This document shows, piece after piece, positions 16,555 through 25,938 of a stretch of 64,000 nucleotides of DNA. Below the pieces are notes generated by a model. It did not search any database and was not told the DNA's origin. It worked only from the letters and a program-made list of their open reading frames with translations. The stretch's first letter is position 1. The number at the start of each line of letters is the position of its first letter. A program made the position numbers and the translations under genes. The DNA is from an uncultured Clostridium sp. (GTDB lineage Bacteria > Bacillota > Clostridia > Lachnospirales > Lachnospiraceae): contig CABVBU010000010.1 in assembly GCA_902496665.1 (NCBI GenBank), positions 7,763 to 71,762 on the forward strand, read 5' to 3'.

Positions 16555-17811
16555 TTATGCCTCGAAAGCTTTCTTTAACTCGTCTTCCTTCAGGTTGGAA
16601 CCGATCACGCACACTTTTCCTGTGTAGATCGGAGCGCCTGTGCGGATCTCGGTCTCTTCCGGAACAAGATCGAAGTAGTACCATGTTCCGTCCGCATCCG
16701 GCAACATTCCCTTTGCGCGGAGAACCTGGCCGTATTTCTCGGAATGTGCGAGTTCCTGTAACAGGGACTCGAGTTTCTCCTTTGTGATGGTACGGTTTGT
16801 CTCAAGACCCCAGCTTGTGAATACCTCGTCGGCGTCATGATCGTGGTGGTGATGGTGGTGGCCGCATCCGCACTCGCCGTCATGGTGATGGTGATGCTCA
16901 TGCTCATCCTCGTCATCAGCATCGTCGTGGTGATGGTGATGGCCGCAGCAGCACTCTTCGTCATCGTCATGGTGGTGATGATGGTGCTCATGCTCGTTTT
17001 CGTCGTCATCATCGTCATCGTGGTGGTGATGGTGGTGGCCGCACTCACACTCGTCATCGTCGTCATGGTGGTGATGATGGTGCTCATGCTCGTCTTCGTC
17101 ATCATCATCGTGGTGATGATGATGGTGACCACAGCAGCACTCCTCGTCATCATCGTCATGATGATGGTGATGACCCTCTTTTACCTCCTCAAGGAGCTTC
17201 TCAGCCATATCGTCTGTCGGCTTCTCGATGATCTCAAGAAGCTGCTCGCCTGTGAGCTTGTCGATCGGAGTTGTAACGATAGCTGCCTTCGGGTTCTTCT
17301 CGCGGATCATCTCTACACACTGAGCGACCTTGTCTGCGTCAGCGACATCGGTACGGCTTAACACGATCGTTCCTGCGCTCTCGATCTGGTTGTTGAAGAA
17401 CTCACCGAAGTTCTTCATGTACATCTTGCACTTCTGAGCGTCAACGACTGTCACGGAACCGTTTAATACAACGTCGATCTCGCCCGCAACGTCGCAGACT
17501 GCCTTCATAACGTCGGAAAGCTTACCGACACCTGACGGCTCGATAATTACACGGTCCGGTGTATACTTTGTAAGGACTTCATTTAAGGAACGTCCGAAAT
17601 CACCGACTAAGGAACAGCAGATGCATCCGGAGTTCATCTCACGGATCTCGATGCCGGAATCCTTTAAGAATCCGCCGTCGATACCGATCTCACCAAATTC
17701 ATTCTCGATCAGGACTACTTTCTCGCCTGCAATTGCTTCTTTCAGAAGCTTCTTTATAAATGTTGTTTTTCCGGCCCCGAGGAAACCGGAGATAATATCA
17801 ATTTTTGTCAT
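16555..17811 (-). CDS. COG0523/CobW metallochaperone GTPase with His/Asp/Cys-rich insert
   Basis: A 418-residue G3E GTPase. The P-loop is GFLGAGKTTF, the family metal motif CxCC is SGCICCSLVG (about 63-66), and the guanine motif is SRTDVAD. Residues about 213-325 are an extreme low-complexity insert of His5-6 and Asp3-6 runs. Short cysteine motifs (ECCCG, ECECG, ECGCG) recur in it, each directly before a His run. A CobW C-terminal domain follows (LESLLQELAHSEKYGQVLRAKG). Relatives use the same CxCC and His tracts to hold and hand over zinc or nickel. The start at 17811 has AGAGGTG before it; an upstream in-frame extension is spurious. It is next to znuABC and therefore probably zinc-related. 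Confidence 0.88.
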   Translation of the reverse strand: MTKIDIISGFLGAGKTTFIKKLLKEAIAGEKVVLIENEFGEIGIDGGFLKDSGIEIREMNSGCICCSLVGDFGRSLNEVLTKYTPDRVIIEPSGVGKLSDVMKAVCDVAGEIDVVLNGSVTVVDAQKCKMYMKNFGEFFNNQIESAGTIVLSRTDVADADKVAQCVEMIREKNPKAAIVTTPIDKLTGEQLLEIIEKPTDDMAEKLLEEVKEGHHHHHDDDDEECCCGHHHHHHDDDDEDEHEHHHHHHDDDDECECGHHHHHHDDDDDDENEHEHHHHHHDDDEECCCGHHHHHDDADDEDEHEHHHHHDGECGCGHHHHHHDHDADEVFTSWGLETNRTITKEKLESLLQELAHSEKYGQVLRAKGMLPDADGTWYYFDLVPEETEIRTGAPIYTGKVCVIGSNLKEDELKKAFEA

Positions 17812-17931
17812 AATGACACCTCTTTCTTGCCATCCGCGCGGCATTTCTGTATTCCGGTCCACATCCACCGGCTCTCTTTTTTATGCCGGTCGAACCTGCT
17901 GCCGCACTTTCATTTTCGTTACCAATTACTA

Positions 17932-17959
17932 ACTTTAACACATTTTCCACCAAAGTCAA
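17932..17959 (-). promoter_or_regulatory. Promoter of the His-rich GTPase gene
   Basis: On the minus strand TTGACT (17954-17959), 16 bases, TAAAGT (17932-17937). Downstream bases TTAGTAATTGGTAACGA contain an ATTAC-like half site that might be a Zur box, but the dyad is poor. A stem CTGCCGCT / AGCGGCAG (17963-17970 and 17989-17996) just upstream may end the znu transcript. Confidence 0.45.
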
Positions 17960-18103
17960 GTACTGCCGCTCCCGGCAGATGCCCGGAAAGCGGCAGAAAT
18001 ACGAGAATTTTTCTCATATGATATCTTTTTTCTCTCAGTCTGCCAGCTCACTCGAATCCAGCCGCACCAGAACACATATCCGCTGAAATTCCGCTGTTCT
18101 TTT

Positions 18104-18922
18104 TTATCTCGACTGCTTCACAAACTGCGCAATACTGAACACCCCGAACATCGCCAGGTTCACCACAACAACGCTGGCTCCCGCCGGAATTGAATATACA
18201 TAGGAAAGAATGAGTCCGATAAAGAAGCACACCACAGACACAACGCCCGAGGATACCACAACGCCGAGGAAACTCTTAAATACCCGCATGGATGTCAGTG
18301 CCGGGAAGATCACAAGACTCGAGATCAGCATGGCACCCATCATTCTCATGCCGAGAACGATCGTAATGGCGGTCAGGACCGCGATCAGAAGGTTATAGGT
18401 GGAGACCCGCACACCCGTCGCCTTCGCGAAGCTCTCATCGAAGGTCACGGCAAAGACCTTGTTGTAGCAGATCACAAACATGCCGAGGACCACCAGGGAC
18501 AGAACTACGCTTAAGTACATGTCCTCACGGCTCATTGCTAAAATACTTCCGAACATATAGCTGCTGACATCCGTCGTCATTCCCGTCGTCAGGGATGTGA
18601 CGATGATACCGATGGCGAGAGATCCTGCGGAGATCATCGCGATCGCCGCGTCACTCTTGATCTTTCCGTTTCCCGTGATCCGAAGAAGCAGAACCGCCGC
18701 CGCTGCCACCACCGGGATCGATACCGCGAGAGGCGCCCAGTTAAAGGCCACCGCGATGGAGAGTGCCCCGAAGGAAACATGGGACAGTCCGTCACCGATC
18801 ATTGAATACCGTTTCAGTACAAGGCTGACTCCCAGGAGCGATGCGCAGAGCGAGATGCAGATACCGCCGATCATCGCCCTCACGAGAAACGGATAGGAAA
18901 ACATTTCCTGTAAAAGTCCCAT
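18104..18922 (-). CDS. znuB: Metal ABC transporter permease (ZnuB family)
   Basis: A 272-residue membrane protein of the ABC-3 family with about eight helices. MGLLQEMFSYPFLVRAMIGGICISLCASLLG and GDGLSHVSFGALSIA are family signatures. It forms the membrane channel for zinc or manganese uptake with the ATPase 18923-19633 and the binding protein 19630-20787. It abuts the ATPase stop exactly, so translation is coupled. The substrate is inferred from the His-rich partner proteins. Confidence 0.9.
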   Translation of the reverse strand: MGLLQEMFSYPFLVRAMIGGICISLCASLLGVSLVLKRYSMIGDGLSHVSFGALSIAVAFNWAPLAVSIPVVAAAAVLLLRITGNGKIKSDAAIAMISAGSLAIGIIVTSLTTGMTTDVSSYMFGSILAMSREDMYLSVVLSLVVLGMFVICYNKVFAVTFDESFAKATGVRVSTYNLLIAVLTAITIVLGMRMMGAMLISSLVIFPALTSMRVFKSFLGVVVSSGVVSVVCFFIGLILSYVYSIPAGASVVVVNLAMFGVFSIAQFVKQSR

Positions 18923-19633
18923 TTAGTTCTCACCTCCGAGGAATTCTCTTCCGAATTCCGATTTCTTATACTCATCCACGGTCCCGTAAAACTGGACCGT
19001 CTGTTTCAACTGTAAGATCTTGTTGGCCTGGGTCACAATATTCCCGATATCGTGGGAGACCATGAGAACAGCCACCTTCTCGTCCCTGTTTAGATGGCGG
19101 ATCACTGCGTAGAAATCCTGGGTGGATGCCGGGTCAAGTCCCGTGATCGGCTCGTCCAGGATCAGGAGCTTGTCCGTGGCGCAGAGGGCTCTCGCGATCA
19201 GGGTGCGCTGTTTCTGTCCGCCAGAGAGATCCCGGTAGCAGCTTTTTTTTAGATCTGTGATTCCGAGCTTTTCCATATTGACCGCCGCAAGCTTCCGCTC
19301 TTCCATCGAATAGAATGGGCGGTTTCCGCGCTTTCCAAGGCAGCCGGAGATCACGACCTCCTGGACCGTCGCCGGAAAATCCTTCTGGGCCGGGGTCTGC
19401 TGCGGGAGATATCCGATTCCGGAGCGTTTTAACTCGTCCGCCAGCGTCAGGACGCCGCCGGTGGGCTTTATGAGTCCTAAAAGTCCCTTCATCAGGGTAC
19501 TCTTTCCAGATCCATTCTCGCCGACGATGCAGAGATAGTCCCCGGGGTTGATCTCCATGGACACGTCCTTCACCACGTCATAATTTTCATATCCAAAATC
19601 CACATGTTCACATTTTAATAATGGCTGGTTCAT
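18923..19633 (-). CDS. znuC: Metal ABC transporter ATP-binding protein (ZnuC family)
   Basis: A 236-residue ABC ATPase with Walker A GENGSGKST, signature LSGGQKQR and Walker B LLILDEPITGLD. QAN and LKQTVQFYGTVDEYK near the end are usual for metal-uptake ATPases. Its ATG overlaps the binding-protein stop by four bases (ATGA). It energises uptake through the ZnuB-type permease. Confidence 0.92.
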   Translation of the reverse strand: MNQPLLKCEHVDFGYENYDVVKDVSMEINPGDYLCIVGENGSGKSTLMKGLLGLIKPTGGVLTLADELKRSGIGYLPQQTPAQKDFPATVQEVVISGCLGKRGNRPFYSMEERKLAAVNMEKLGITDLKKSCYRDLSGGQKQRTLIARALCATDKLLILDEPITGLDPASTQDFYAVIRHLNRDEKVAVLMVSHDIGNIVTQANKILQLKQTVQFYGTVDEYKKSEFGREFLGGEN

Positions 19634-20787
19634 CGATAAAGTCCTTCCCGTAAATTGACAACATTCTGTTCCATCAGTTCCAGATAGGTGACGCCGTTAT
19701 CAAACTCTCTTCTCGTCACATTATGACAGGAGTGGAATAACAGCGGCTTCGCACCGGTCTCCTCGCTGATGATCTCCGCCACCCGGTGGCTGGAAAGTTC
19801 CAGGTAATATACCGCCGGGATCTGTTCCTCCCGCACCTTGTCGATCAGATAGGCGATAGTCTTCGCGCTTGGCTCCGTGTCGGAGGCGCAGCCGGAAAAC
19901 GCAGCCCGGTACCGGAGTCCGTAGGTGTCCGCAAAATAGCGGAGCGGAAACTTGTCCGCCATGACAATGAGGTCTAAGTCCGCGCCGTTTACCACATCGC
20001 GGAATTCCTGGTCGAGATTCTCAAGTTTTCCAAGATAATCCTCTGCGTTTGCCGCAAAAGTGTCCGCGTCTGCCGGGTCCATCTCCTGAAGCGTGTCCGC
20101 GATCACCTGGGTGATCTTCATGGCATTCACGGGGGAGGTCCAGATGTGCTCGTCGTATTCGATCTCGTAGTCTGCGTCATCATCGTGCGTGTGTGTGTGA
20201 TCTTCCGCGTCATGATCGTGTTCATCATCCGTGTGGTCGTGGTCTTCCGCATCGTGATCATGATCATCGTCATCAGCATGGACCGCTTCATCATGGTCGT
20301 GGTCATCATGGGTATCGTCTGCCGACGCATGGCTGTGATGATGTTCCTCACCTGCGTCCTCCATGCCTTCCACGATCTCTTCCTCCACGGTATCCACATA
20401 GTCCATCATCGTGATGACCTTTAAGCTCTCCGAATCCAGGGATGCCACGACCTGGCTCACCCACTGCTCCATGGCACCGCCGTTGCAGATCAGAAGGTCC
20501 GCGTTCTGGATCAGGCGGATATCTGCCGGTGTCGGCTCAAAAGAGTGGCTGTCCTGTCCCGCCGGGATCACCATGGAAAGATCCACGGCATCCCCCGCGA
20601 TCTGTCTCGTGAAATCGTAGTACGGGAACAGGGTCGTTACAACTTTCAGCTTTCCGTCGTCTGGAGTTCCCACATCTCCGTGTGTGTCACTAACAGAGCC
20701 ACAGCCCGTCAGAGTACCAAAAAGAAACATCGCTGCGGTGAGCCATGCTTCTATCCGTCTTCGTCTTGTTCTTCTAAAGTCTTTCAA
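19630..20787 (-). CDS. znuA: Zinc ABC transporter substrate-binding lipoprotein (ZnuA-like), TTG start
   Basis: A 385-residue cluster A-I binding protein. Basic N-terminus, then lipobox LTGC. TTLFPYYDFTRQIAGDAVDL and GQDSHSFEPTPADIRLIQNADL carry the first metal histidine. A His/Asp-rich loop (about residues 148-210) is typical of zinc rather than manganese binders. Later HIWTSPVNA supplies a second histidine, and YYLELSSHRVAEIISEETG completes the site. I chose the TTG at 20787 because GGAGG lies eight bases upstream. A longer in-frame start at 20841 lacks a site. First gene of the znuA-znuC-znuB operon. Confidence 0.9.
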   Translation of the reverse strand: MKDFRRTRRRRIEAWLTAAMFLFGTLTGCGSVSDTHGDVGTPDDGKLKVVTTLFPYYDFTRQIAGDAVDLSMVIPAGQDSHSFEPTPADIRLIQNADLLICNGGAMEQWVSQVVASLDSESLKVITMMDYVDTVEEEIVEGMEDAGEEHHHSHASADDTHDDHDHDEAVHADDDDHDHDAEDHDHTDDEHDHDAEDHTHTHDDDADYEIEYDEHIWTSPVNAMKITQVIADTLQEMDPADADTFAANAEDYLGKLENLDQEFRDVVNGADLDLIVMADKFPLRYFADTYGLRYRAAFSGCASDTEPSAKTIAYLIDKVREEQIPAVYYLELSSHRVAEIISEETGAKPLLFHSCHNVTRREFDNGVTYLELMEQNVVNLREGLYR

Positions 20788-20928
20788 TCCATTTCCTCCG
20801 GTATCTAACGTGCGGACTGATATTCTAAATCTGGCCCGCACAAGGTCCGAATTTTCATGTTACTGTCTTTTATTTTCTGGTAACTGTTCCGCGCTTTCCG
20901 GGTGATTCCCATACCGGATGCTGAACAG

Positions 20929-21588
20929 CTACTTCTTAATCTCAGGTAAAATATCCTGCGGTTTCTCCAACAAAAACTCCGGCTGGAATGCCGCAAGCTC
21001 CTCACGGCCCCTGAATCCCCAGAGAACTCCCACCGTCGTCATCTTCGCGTTCTTTCCAGTCTTCATGTCCGTATTCGTATCTCCAAAATACAGGCACTCT
21101 GACGGATCCGCGCCACAGATCTTCGCCGCCTTCAACGCTCCCGACGGGTCCGGCTTTTTCGGAACGCCCTCCTGCTCCCCGATCACCGTGTCAAAATATC
21201 CCGCGCCGAATACATATTCTACGGTCTTCTTCGCCTGGGCATCAGGCTTGTTGGATACAACAGCAATCTTTAAACCCAGCTCTTTCGCCTTCGAGGTGAG
21301 CTCCACGATTCCATCGTAAGGATGCATCTCATAGTTACAGTATTTTCCGAATATCTCCATATATACAGGGAGGATCGCCTCGTAGTGCGCCTCATCCGTA
21401 TCCCCGCAGGCCGCGAGGGAACGTTTCATCTGCATTTTATATCCATCACCGACGATAGTCATCATCTGTTCCTCTGTCAAAGGACCGAGCCCAAACTTTT
21501 CCAGTGAAAGGTTCGTGCAGTATGTCAGCGCATGGATCGAGTTTACCAGCGTTCCATCCAGATCAAAGATCAGACACTTATATTTCAT
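20929..21588 (-). CDS. HAD family phosphatase, phosphoglycolate phosphatase-like
   Basis: A 219-residue haloacid dehalogenase hydrolase. Motif I is FDLDGTLVNS (nucleophile Asp), motif II VVSNKPD, and motif III/IV KKPDPSGALKAA plus YFGDTNTDMKTGKNA. An alpha-helical cap sits between motifs I and II, as in Gph/PpaX. The start at 21588 follows GGAGG at six bases; an upstream in-frame extension to 21636 would run into the promoter. It hydrolyses a small phosphate ester; the real substrate is unknown. Confidence 0.88.
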   Translation of the reverse strand: MKYKCLIFDLDGTLVNSIHALTYCTNLSLEKFGLGPLTEEQMMTIVGDGYKMQMKRSLAACGDTDEAHYEAILPVYMEIFGKYCNYEMHPYDGIVELTSKAKELGLKIAVVSNKPDAQAKKTVEYVFGAGYFDTVIGEQEGVPKKPDPSGALKAAKICGADPSECLYFGDTNTDMKTGKNAKMTTVGVLWGFRGREELAAFQPEFLLEKPQDILPEIKK

Positions 21589-21634
21589 ATCTGCCTCCAT
21601 ATAAAGCAAAAACGAATCAAAAACTGTGCCACTC

Positions 21635-21663
21635 ATTTTATCACACTAAAAAAAAAATGACAA
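21635..21663 (-). promoter_or_regulatory. Promoter of the HAD phosphatase gene
   Basis: On the minus strand TTGTCA (21658-21663), a 17-base T-rich spacer, TAAAAT (21635-21640). Confidence 0.6.
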
Positions 21664-21816
21664 TACCTTTCTGCGTATATATAGGGCTCTGTCCGTTCTT
21701 TTGTTACTGTGCACGGGCAATGGATTTTACCGATTTGGAACGCAAAGCATCTATCGGATATTTCTGACATTTTTAGTCATTTTACATTTTTTTCCACAAA
21801 TTCCTTTTAAATCCCA

Positions 21817-21845
21817 TTGACTCTTTCCCGTTTCCATATTAGGAT
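21817..21845 (+). promoter_or_regulatory. Promoter of the wall-binding repeat gene
   Basis: TTGACT (21817-21822), 17 bases, TAGGAT (21840-21845), about 80 bases before the start codon. Confidence 0.5.
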
Positions 21846-21926
21846 ATATCTATATGAAAAGGACAAATCTACATATATTTTATGTGCATTTTTGTACCAA
21901 AAGACGAAATCCCAGGAGGTACGTTT

Positions 21927-22409
21927 ATGAAAAAACTTTGCATCGCAGCTCTCGCTGCAACACTGGCTCTCGGAACCATGATCACAGCTCAGGCTGCTGA
22001 TACGACAGATGGAACTGTTGTGTCCGGCACATACAAACGCAGCACAAACGGCGGACGCCGCCGCGGTTTAAAATCCCCGGCAGGCGGTGCCTGGGAGAAG
22101 CTCTCTGATGGTACATATAAATATCACTTCGCAGAAGGTCTCGAAGCTACCGATTACTGGCTGGAGATCGACGGAACCTGGTATTATTTCGGTCATGACA
22201 ACATCATGCAGACCGGATGGGTAAAGGATGACGGCAACTGGTACTACATGGATCTTAAGACCGGCGCTCTCTTCACAGGCTGGCACGAAATCAGCGGCAA
22301 GTGGTACTACTTCCATGAGGAAGGCGATGGCTTCAAGGGCACGCTCATGGTAGACTGTGAAACTCCGGACGGATACACTGTTGATGTGAACGGTGCACTT
22401 GTAGAATAG
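21927..22409 (+). CDS. Small secreted protein with choline-binding-type wall repeats
   Basis: A 160-residue exported protein with signal peptide MKKLCIAALAATLALGTMIT ending at AQA. The mature part has three aromatic repeats: TWYYFGHDNIMQTGWVKDDG, NWYYMDLKTGALFTGWHEIS and KWYYFHEEGDGFKGTLM. These match the glucan/choline-binding repeat pattern that attaches proteins to the cell wall. There is no catalytic domain. AGGAGG lies seven bases before the ATG; an upstream in-frame start at 21882 is not supported. It has its own promoter and terminator. Confidence 0.82.
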   Translation: MKKLCIAALAATLALGTMITAQAADTTDGTVVSGTYKRSTNGGRRRGLKSPAGGAWEKLSDGTYKYHFAEGLEATDYWLEIDGTWYYFGHDNIMQTGWVKDDGNWYYMDLKTGALFTGWHEISGKWYYFHEEGDGFKGTLMVDCETPDGYTVDVNGALVE

Positions 22410-22426
22410 TCACTGGCATAAATTTT

Positions 22427-22472
22427 AAAAATCCCCGCAGGATCGTTTTTCCACATCCTGCGGGGATTTTTT
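22427..22472 (+). terminator. Terminator of the wall-binding repeat gene
   Basis: A long stem, AAAATCCCCGCAGGAT against ATCCTGCGGGGATTTT, ends in a T-run. It may also serve the minus-strand permease gene that converges on it. Confidence 0.88.
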
Positions 22473-22541
22473 GCCGGTCCATATAGCATCCGTTCCAATA
22501 ATACGTTTCTTGCATATGTCCCATTGATCGGCAGTTCCTCT

Positions 22542-23753
22542 TTATTCATATCTCAGAGCATCGATCGGATTCGCCTTTGCGGCTTTCGATGCCGGGTAGA
22601 TTCCAAAGAAGATTCCGACCACAGCTGAAAAGGATACCGCAAGAATGATGATCCCGGGTTTGATCACCACGGGGAGTCCAAGCACCGCGCCGCCTGCCGT
22701 CACGAGACTCACAGCGAGCAGAACACCGATGATTCCACCCAGAGCTGACAGGATTGCTGACTCTGTCAGGAACTGGATCAGGACATCCCGGGTCCTTGCT
22801 CCAAGCGCTTTTCTGATACCGATCTCGCGAGTCCTCTCCGTGACGGATACCAACATGATGTTCATGATTCCGATTCCGCCCACGAGAAGAGAGATTGCTG
22901 CGATCCCGCCCACAGCCATGGAAAGTCCGCCCATGAGGCTGTCGATGGATCCCATCTCGTCCGCTACCGTGTTCGTATAGAAATCATCCGCCTTCCTGTC
23001 CTTTAATTTTCCCAGATATGCCGTCAGCCTGGACATGAAATCCACCATGTCCGTTCCGTCCTTCGCGTAGAGACGGCAGTAAAAGAACTGATCATTTGGC
23101 CACGTGAGCAGTGTGTACGGGATATATGCGGATCCTGTGTCACCGGAACCGCCCATCAGGAGCTTCTGAAAAGCGCTCATCTCCTTTTTATAGACGCCAA
23201 CTACTGTGTAGATATCCGTATCCCCGTAGACAGTCGTCCGGAATGTCTTTCCGACCGCGTTCTCCGTCCCGAAAAGCTTTCCGGCACTCTCTGCCTCCAT
23301 CACAACATTTTTCTTCCGTCCAAGGATATCCCCCTCGTTTAAATAACGTCCGGAGACCATGGTCACCGGCTGCACATCGTTATAGCCCCAGTCGATCCCC
23401 TGAAGATCGAATTTCATATTCGTCCGCCCAGCAAGGACATTCGCGTTTGTGCTGGCATAGCTGTCGATATAGGCAATCTCATCCCCGAAAACCTCACGGA
23501 TCTTATCCAGTTCATCCAGGGTAAAGTAATCGCTGTCCCGCACATCCTCCACATTGTATCCGATGGATACCACCGCCTGGGTAGCCCCCGCATCCTTATA
23601 GAGGTCCGCGAACAGCCCGCGCATCGTATCGCCGATGGAGACGATGGATATGACAGAACCGATTCCGATGATAATGCCCAGCATGGTCAGGAATGAGCGC
23701 ATCTTGTTCGCCATGATGGCGTGGAAGGCCATGATCATATTTTCGCCTAGCAT
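22542..23753 (-). CDS. MacB-like ABC transporter permease (FtsX/MacB_PCD)
   Basis: A 403-residue membrane protein. MAFHAIMANKMRSFLTMLGI starts the first helix, a large extracytoplasmic MacB core domain follows (about 45-240), then three C-terminal helices with SVTERTREIGIRKALGARTRDVL, the FtsX signature. Its ATG lies inside the last codons of the ATPase gene (7-base overlap). With the ATPase and the HlyD-type protein it forms a tripartite-like efflux or peptide export system of Gram-positives. Confidence 0.9.
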   Translation of the reverse strand: MLGENMIMAFHAIMANKMRSFLTMLGIIIGIGSVISIVSIGDTMRGLFADLYKDAGATQAVVSIGYNVEDVRDSDYFTLDELDKIREVFGDEIAYIDSYASTNANVLAGRTNMKFDLQGIDWGYNDVQPVTMVSGRYLNEGDILGRKKNVVMEAESAGKLFGTENAVGKTFRTTVYGDTDIYTVVGVYKKEMSAFQKLLMGGSGDTGSAYIPYTLLTWPNDQFFYCRLYAKDGTDMVDFMSRLTAYLGKLKDRKADDFYTNTVADEMGSIDSLMGGLSMAVGGIAAISLLVGGIGIMNIMLVSVTERTREIGIRKALGARTRDVLIQFLTESAILSALGGIIGVLLAVSLVTAGGAVLGLPVVIKPGIIILAVSFSAVVGIFFGIYPASKAAKANPIDALRYE

Positions 23754-24571
23754 CCGACCACCCCGCTCTCTGTTCCGGCTGTTTTCTGGAAGTGTCTGTA
23801 GAGACCTTTCATATGGACTTCACCACTTCCTTTTGTCGGGTTTTCGTTGATCTCATCTTTGATGATCTGACCATCCGAGAAGTGGATGATCCTGTCCGTA
23901 AAGGCGGCGATATTTTCCTCGTGGGTGACAACGATCACTGTGGCTCCCGCCTTGTGGAGTTCCGAGAAGATCTCCATGATCTCGATGGACGCGGCTGTAT
24001 CGAGGTTTCCCGTCGGTTCATCCGCCAGGATCAGTGGCGGCTCATTCGCCAGGGCTCTCGCGATGGCAACGCGCTGTCTCTGTCCGCCGGACATCTCATT
24101 GGGCATGTGTCCGGCGCGTTTTTCCAGACCCACGCACTCCAACAGTTCCATGGCCCGCTCCATCCGTTTTCTTTTCGGGATCCTCGCGTAGGTCATCGGG
24201 AGTTCCACATTTTTTAACGCCGATGTCCTGGAGATCAGGTTGAAGGACTGGAACACGAAGCCGATCTTTTTATTCCGCACCGCGGAGAGTTCGTCCGGGG
24301 ACAGCGCCGCCGTATCGATCCCGTCGAGGTAATAGTGACCCAGTGTCGGGCGGTCCAGGCAGCCTAAAATGTTCATCAGGGTGGATTTTCCCGATCCGGA
24401 GTGTCCCATGATCGCAACGAACTCGCCGCGATGGATCGTCAGGTTGATTTTCTTTAATCCCATGACCCGGATCGCGCCTGTGTCGTAGATCTTTACGAGG
24501 TTTTCCAGGCGGATCAGCTCGTCTGTCACGTTTTCCGTCAGATAGCGGGATCTTGTCAGTTTTTCAATCAT
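23747..24571 (-). CDS. MacB/LolD-type ABC transporter ATPase
   Basis: A 274-residue ATPase with Walker A GHSGSGKST, signature EMSGGQRQR and Walker B LILADEPTGNLD. VVTHEENIAAFTDRIIHFSDG is typical of the MacB group. The tail after residue 240 is longer than usual. It starts four bases after the stop of the adaptor gene, with GGGGG as its ribosome site, so the three genes are translationally coupled. Confidence 0.9.
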   Translation of the reverse strand: MIEKLTRSRYLTENVTDELIRLENLVKIYDTGAIRVMGLKKINLTIHRGEFVAIMGHSGSGKSTLMNILGCLDRPTLGHYYLDGIDTAALSPDELSAVRNKKIGFVFQSFNLISRTSALKNVELPMTYARIPKRKRMERAMELLECVGLEKRAGHMPNEMSGGQRQRVAIARALANEPPLILADEPTGNLDTAASIEIMEIFSELHKAGATVIVVTHEENIAAFTDRIIHFSDGQIIKDEINENPTKGSGEVHMKGLYRHFQKTAGTESGVVGC

Positions 24572-24574
24572 TAT

Positions 24575-25897
24575 TTATTCCCCCTGTATTTCGGATGCTG
24601 TGACTGCCATTCCGTCTGTGTACTGCTCTCCCGGCTCCGCAATCAGGACGGAATTCTCATCCAGGGAGTTTCCCTCCGCCGGGATGATCTCCATCTCCAC
24701 GTCGCCTTCCACACCGATGTCCACCGGAACCCAGGATACGGTTCCGTCACTGATCTCCTGGACGTAGTTCGTTCCGTCTTTTTCCATCACGGCGGAGACG
24801 GGGACTGTCAGGGCATTTTCAGATTCTTCCAGAACGATGGACGCGCGGGCGGTGATGCCTGCGATCAGTTTTGTGTTCTGGTCTGTGACGCGGATCTTGG
24901 TGGGGATGACACGTTCGCTGGAGCCGCCGCCTTTTTCTTCGCCGGTTGGGGAGATCGAGGTGACTTCGCCGTGGACGGTCTCACCATTTAAAATATCCGC
25001 AGAGATCTCGGCTTCCTGACCGACAGCGACTTTTCCGATGGTGTACTCGCTGACTTTGATCTCGAGTTCCAGGTTATCGAGGTTTTCGATCACGAAGAGT
25101 GGGGCATCGTTTTCCATTTTGTCGGCAAAGCGGCCTACTTTTGTGTTGACGCGGACGACGGTGCCGTCGATAGGGGCTTTTAAGATCGTATCATCTAACT
25201 GTTCTACGGCTTTTTCGTAGTCGAATTTTGCTTTTTCAATCTGGAGGCGGTAGGAGTCATCGGCGACGGCGGATCCGTTTTTTATGGTGTAAGAGTCGCA
25301 TTCCCGTTCTGCGTCGTGGAGACTGTTTTCCGCGGTCTCAAGATCTACTTTTGGGACGCTGCCGCCGTCGAAGAGGGCTTTTGTGCGGTCGTAGTTGGCC
25401 TGGGCGGTGTTCAGGTCCTGGATGGCTTTGGCGTAGCCGTTTCTTGCTTCTTTATCTTTTTCGGCGCAGGTGGTCACCGCAAGGTCGTAGTCGTTTTTGG
25501 CGATGTCGGCTTCTTTTTTTACGTCGGAATCATCGAGGACTGCCAGGGGCTGGCCTTTTGCGACTTTGTCTCCTTCTTTTACGGGGATTTCGAGGATCTC
25601 AGCGTGGAGGTTTGAGACGACGTCTACGCTGTCGGTTCCGGAGATGGGGCCGGTGACGGTGAGGCGGTTTTGGATGGTTTTGCGGGTTGGGGTCACGGTG
25701 TCCACGACGGGGACCATGTTTTTTCCGCCGGACAGGAGTTTGATGCCGATGATTCCGAGGATGGCAATGGCGGCGGCGATTATGATCTTTTTTCTCTTGG
25801 GGTTTTGGGGTTTCTTTTCTGGGGTTCCGGCCAGTAGGGAGTCCAGTTCTTTGTCGAATTCTTCTGGTGAGATTTTTTCTTCACTGCTCATACTCAT
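24575..25897 (-). CDS. HlyD/MacA-like membrane fusion protein
   Basis: A 440-residue adaptor with a cytoplasmic N-terminus, one transmembrane helix (residues about 36-55), a biotinyl-lipoyl-like region (VVSNLHAEILEIPVKEGDKV), a coiled-coil hairpin (about 120-215, DLAVTTCAEKDKEARNGYAK and beyond), and the returning half KAPIDGTVVRVNTKVGRF. It links the MacB-type permease to the outside. GGAAGG precedes the start. Its promoter carries a palindromic operator (25939-25950), so a local repressor probably controls the operon. The plus strand here is unusually rich in G and T compared with the 3' end of the operon. Confidence 0.9.
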   Translation of the reverse strand: MSMSSEEKISPEEFDKELDSLLAGTPEKKPQNPKRKKIIIAAAIAILGIIGIKLLSGGKNMVPVVDTVTPTRKTIQNRLTVTGPISGTDSVDVVSNLHAEILEIPVKEGDKVAKGQPLAVLDDSDVKKEADIAKNDYDLAVTTCAEKDKEARNGYAKAIQDLNTAQANYDRTKALFDGGSVPKVDLETAENSLHDAERECDSYTIKNGSAVADDSYRLQIEKAKFDYEKAVEQLDDTILKAPIDGTVVRVNTKVGRFADKMENDAPLFVIENLDNLELEIKVSEYTIGKVAVGQEAEISADILNGETVHGEVTSISPTGEEKGGGSSERVIPTKIRVTDQNTKLIAGITARASIVLEESENALTVPVSAVMEKDGTNYVQEISDGTVSWVPVDIGVEGDVEMEIIPAEGNSLDENSVLIAEPGEQYTDGMAVTASEIQGE

Positions 25898-25938
25898 GTG
25901 TTCCTTCCGAGGTTTTCTATGTTAAATGTGATTATTTT

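Noticed and set aside
16605..17361. Long frames on both strands across the His-rich region
   Set aside because: Products are Met/Thr/Ile or Val/Met repeats created by reading the CAT-GAT repeat in other frames.
17900..17940. Zur box in front of the His-rich GTPase gene
   Set aside because: Only one half resembles ATTAC; the dyad with TCGTAAT is not there.
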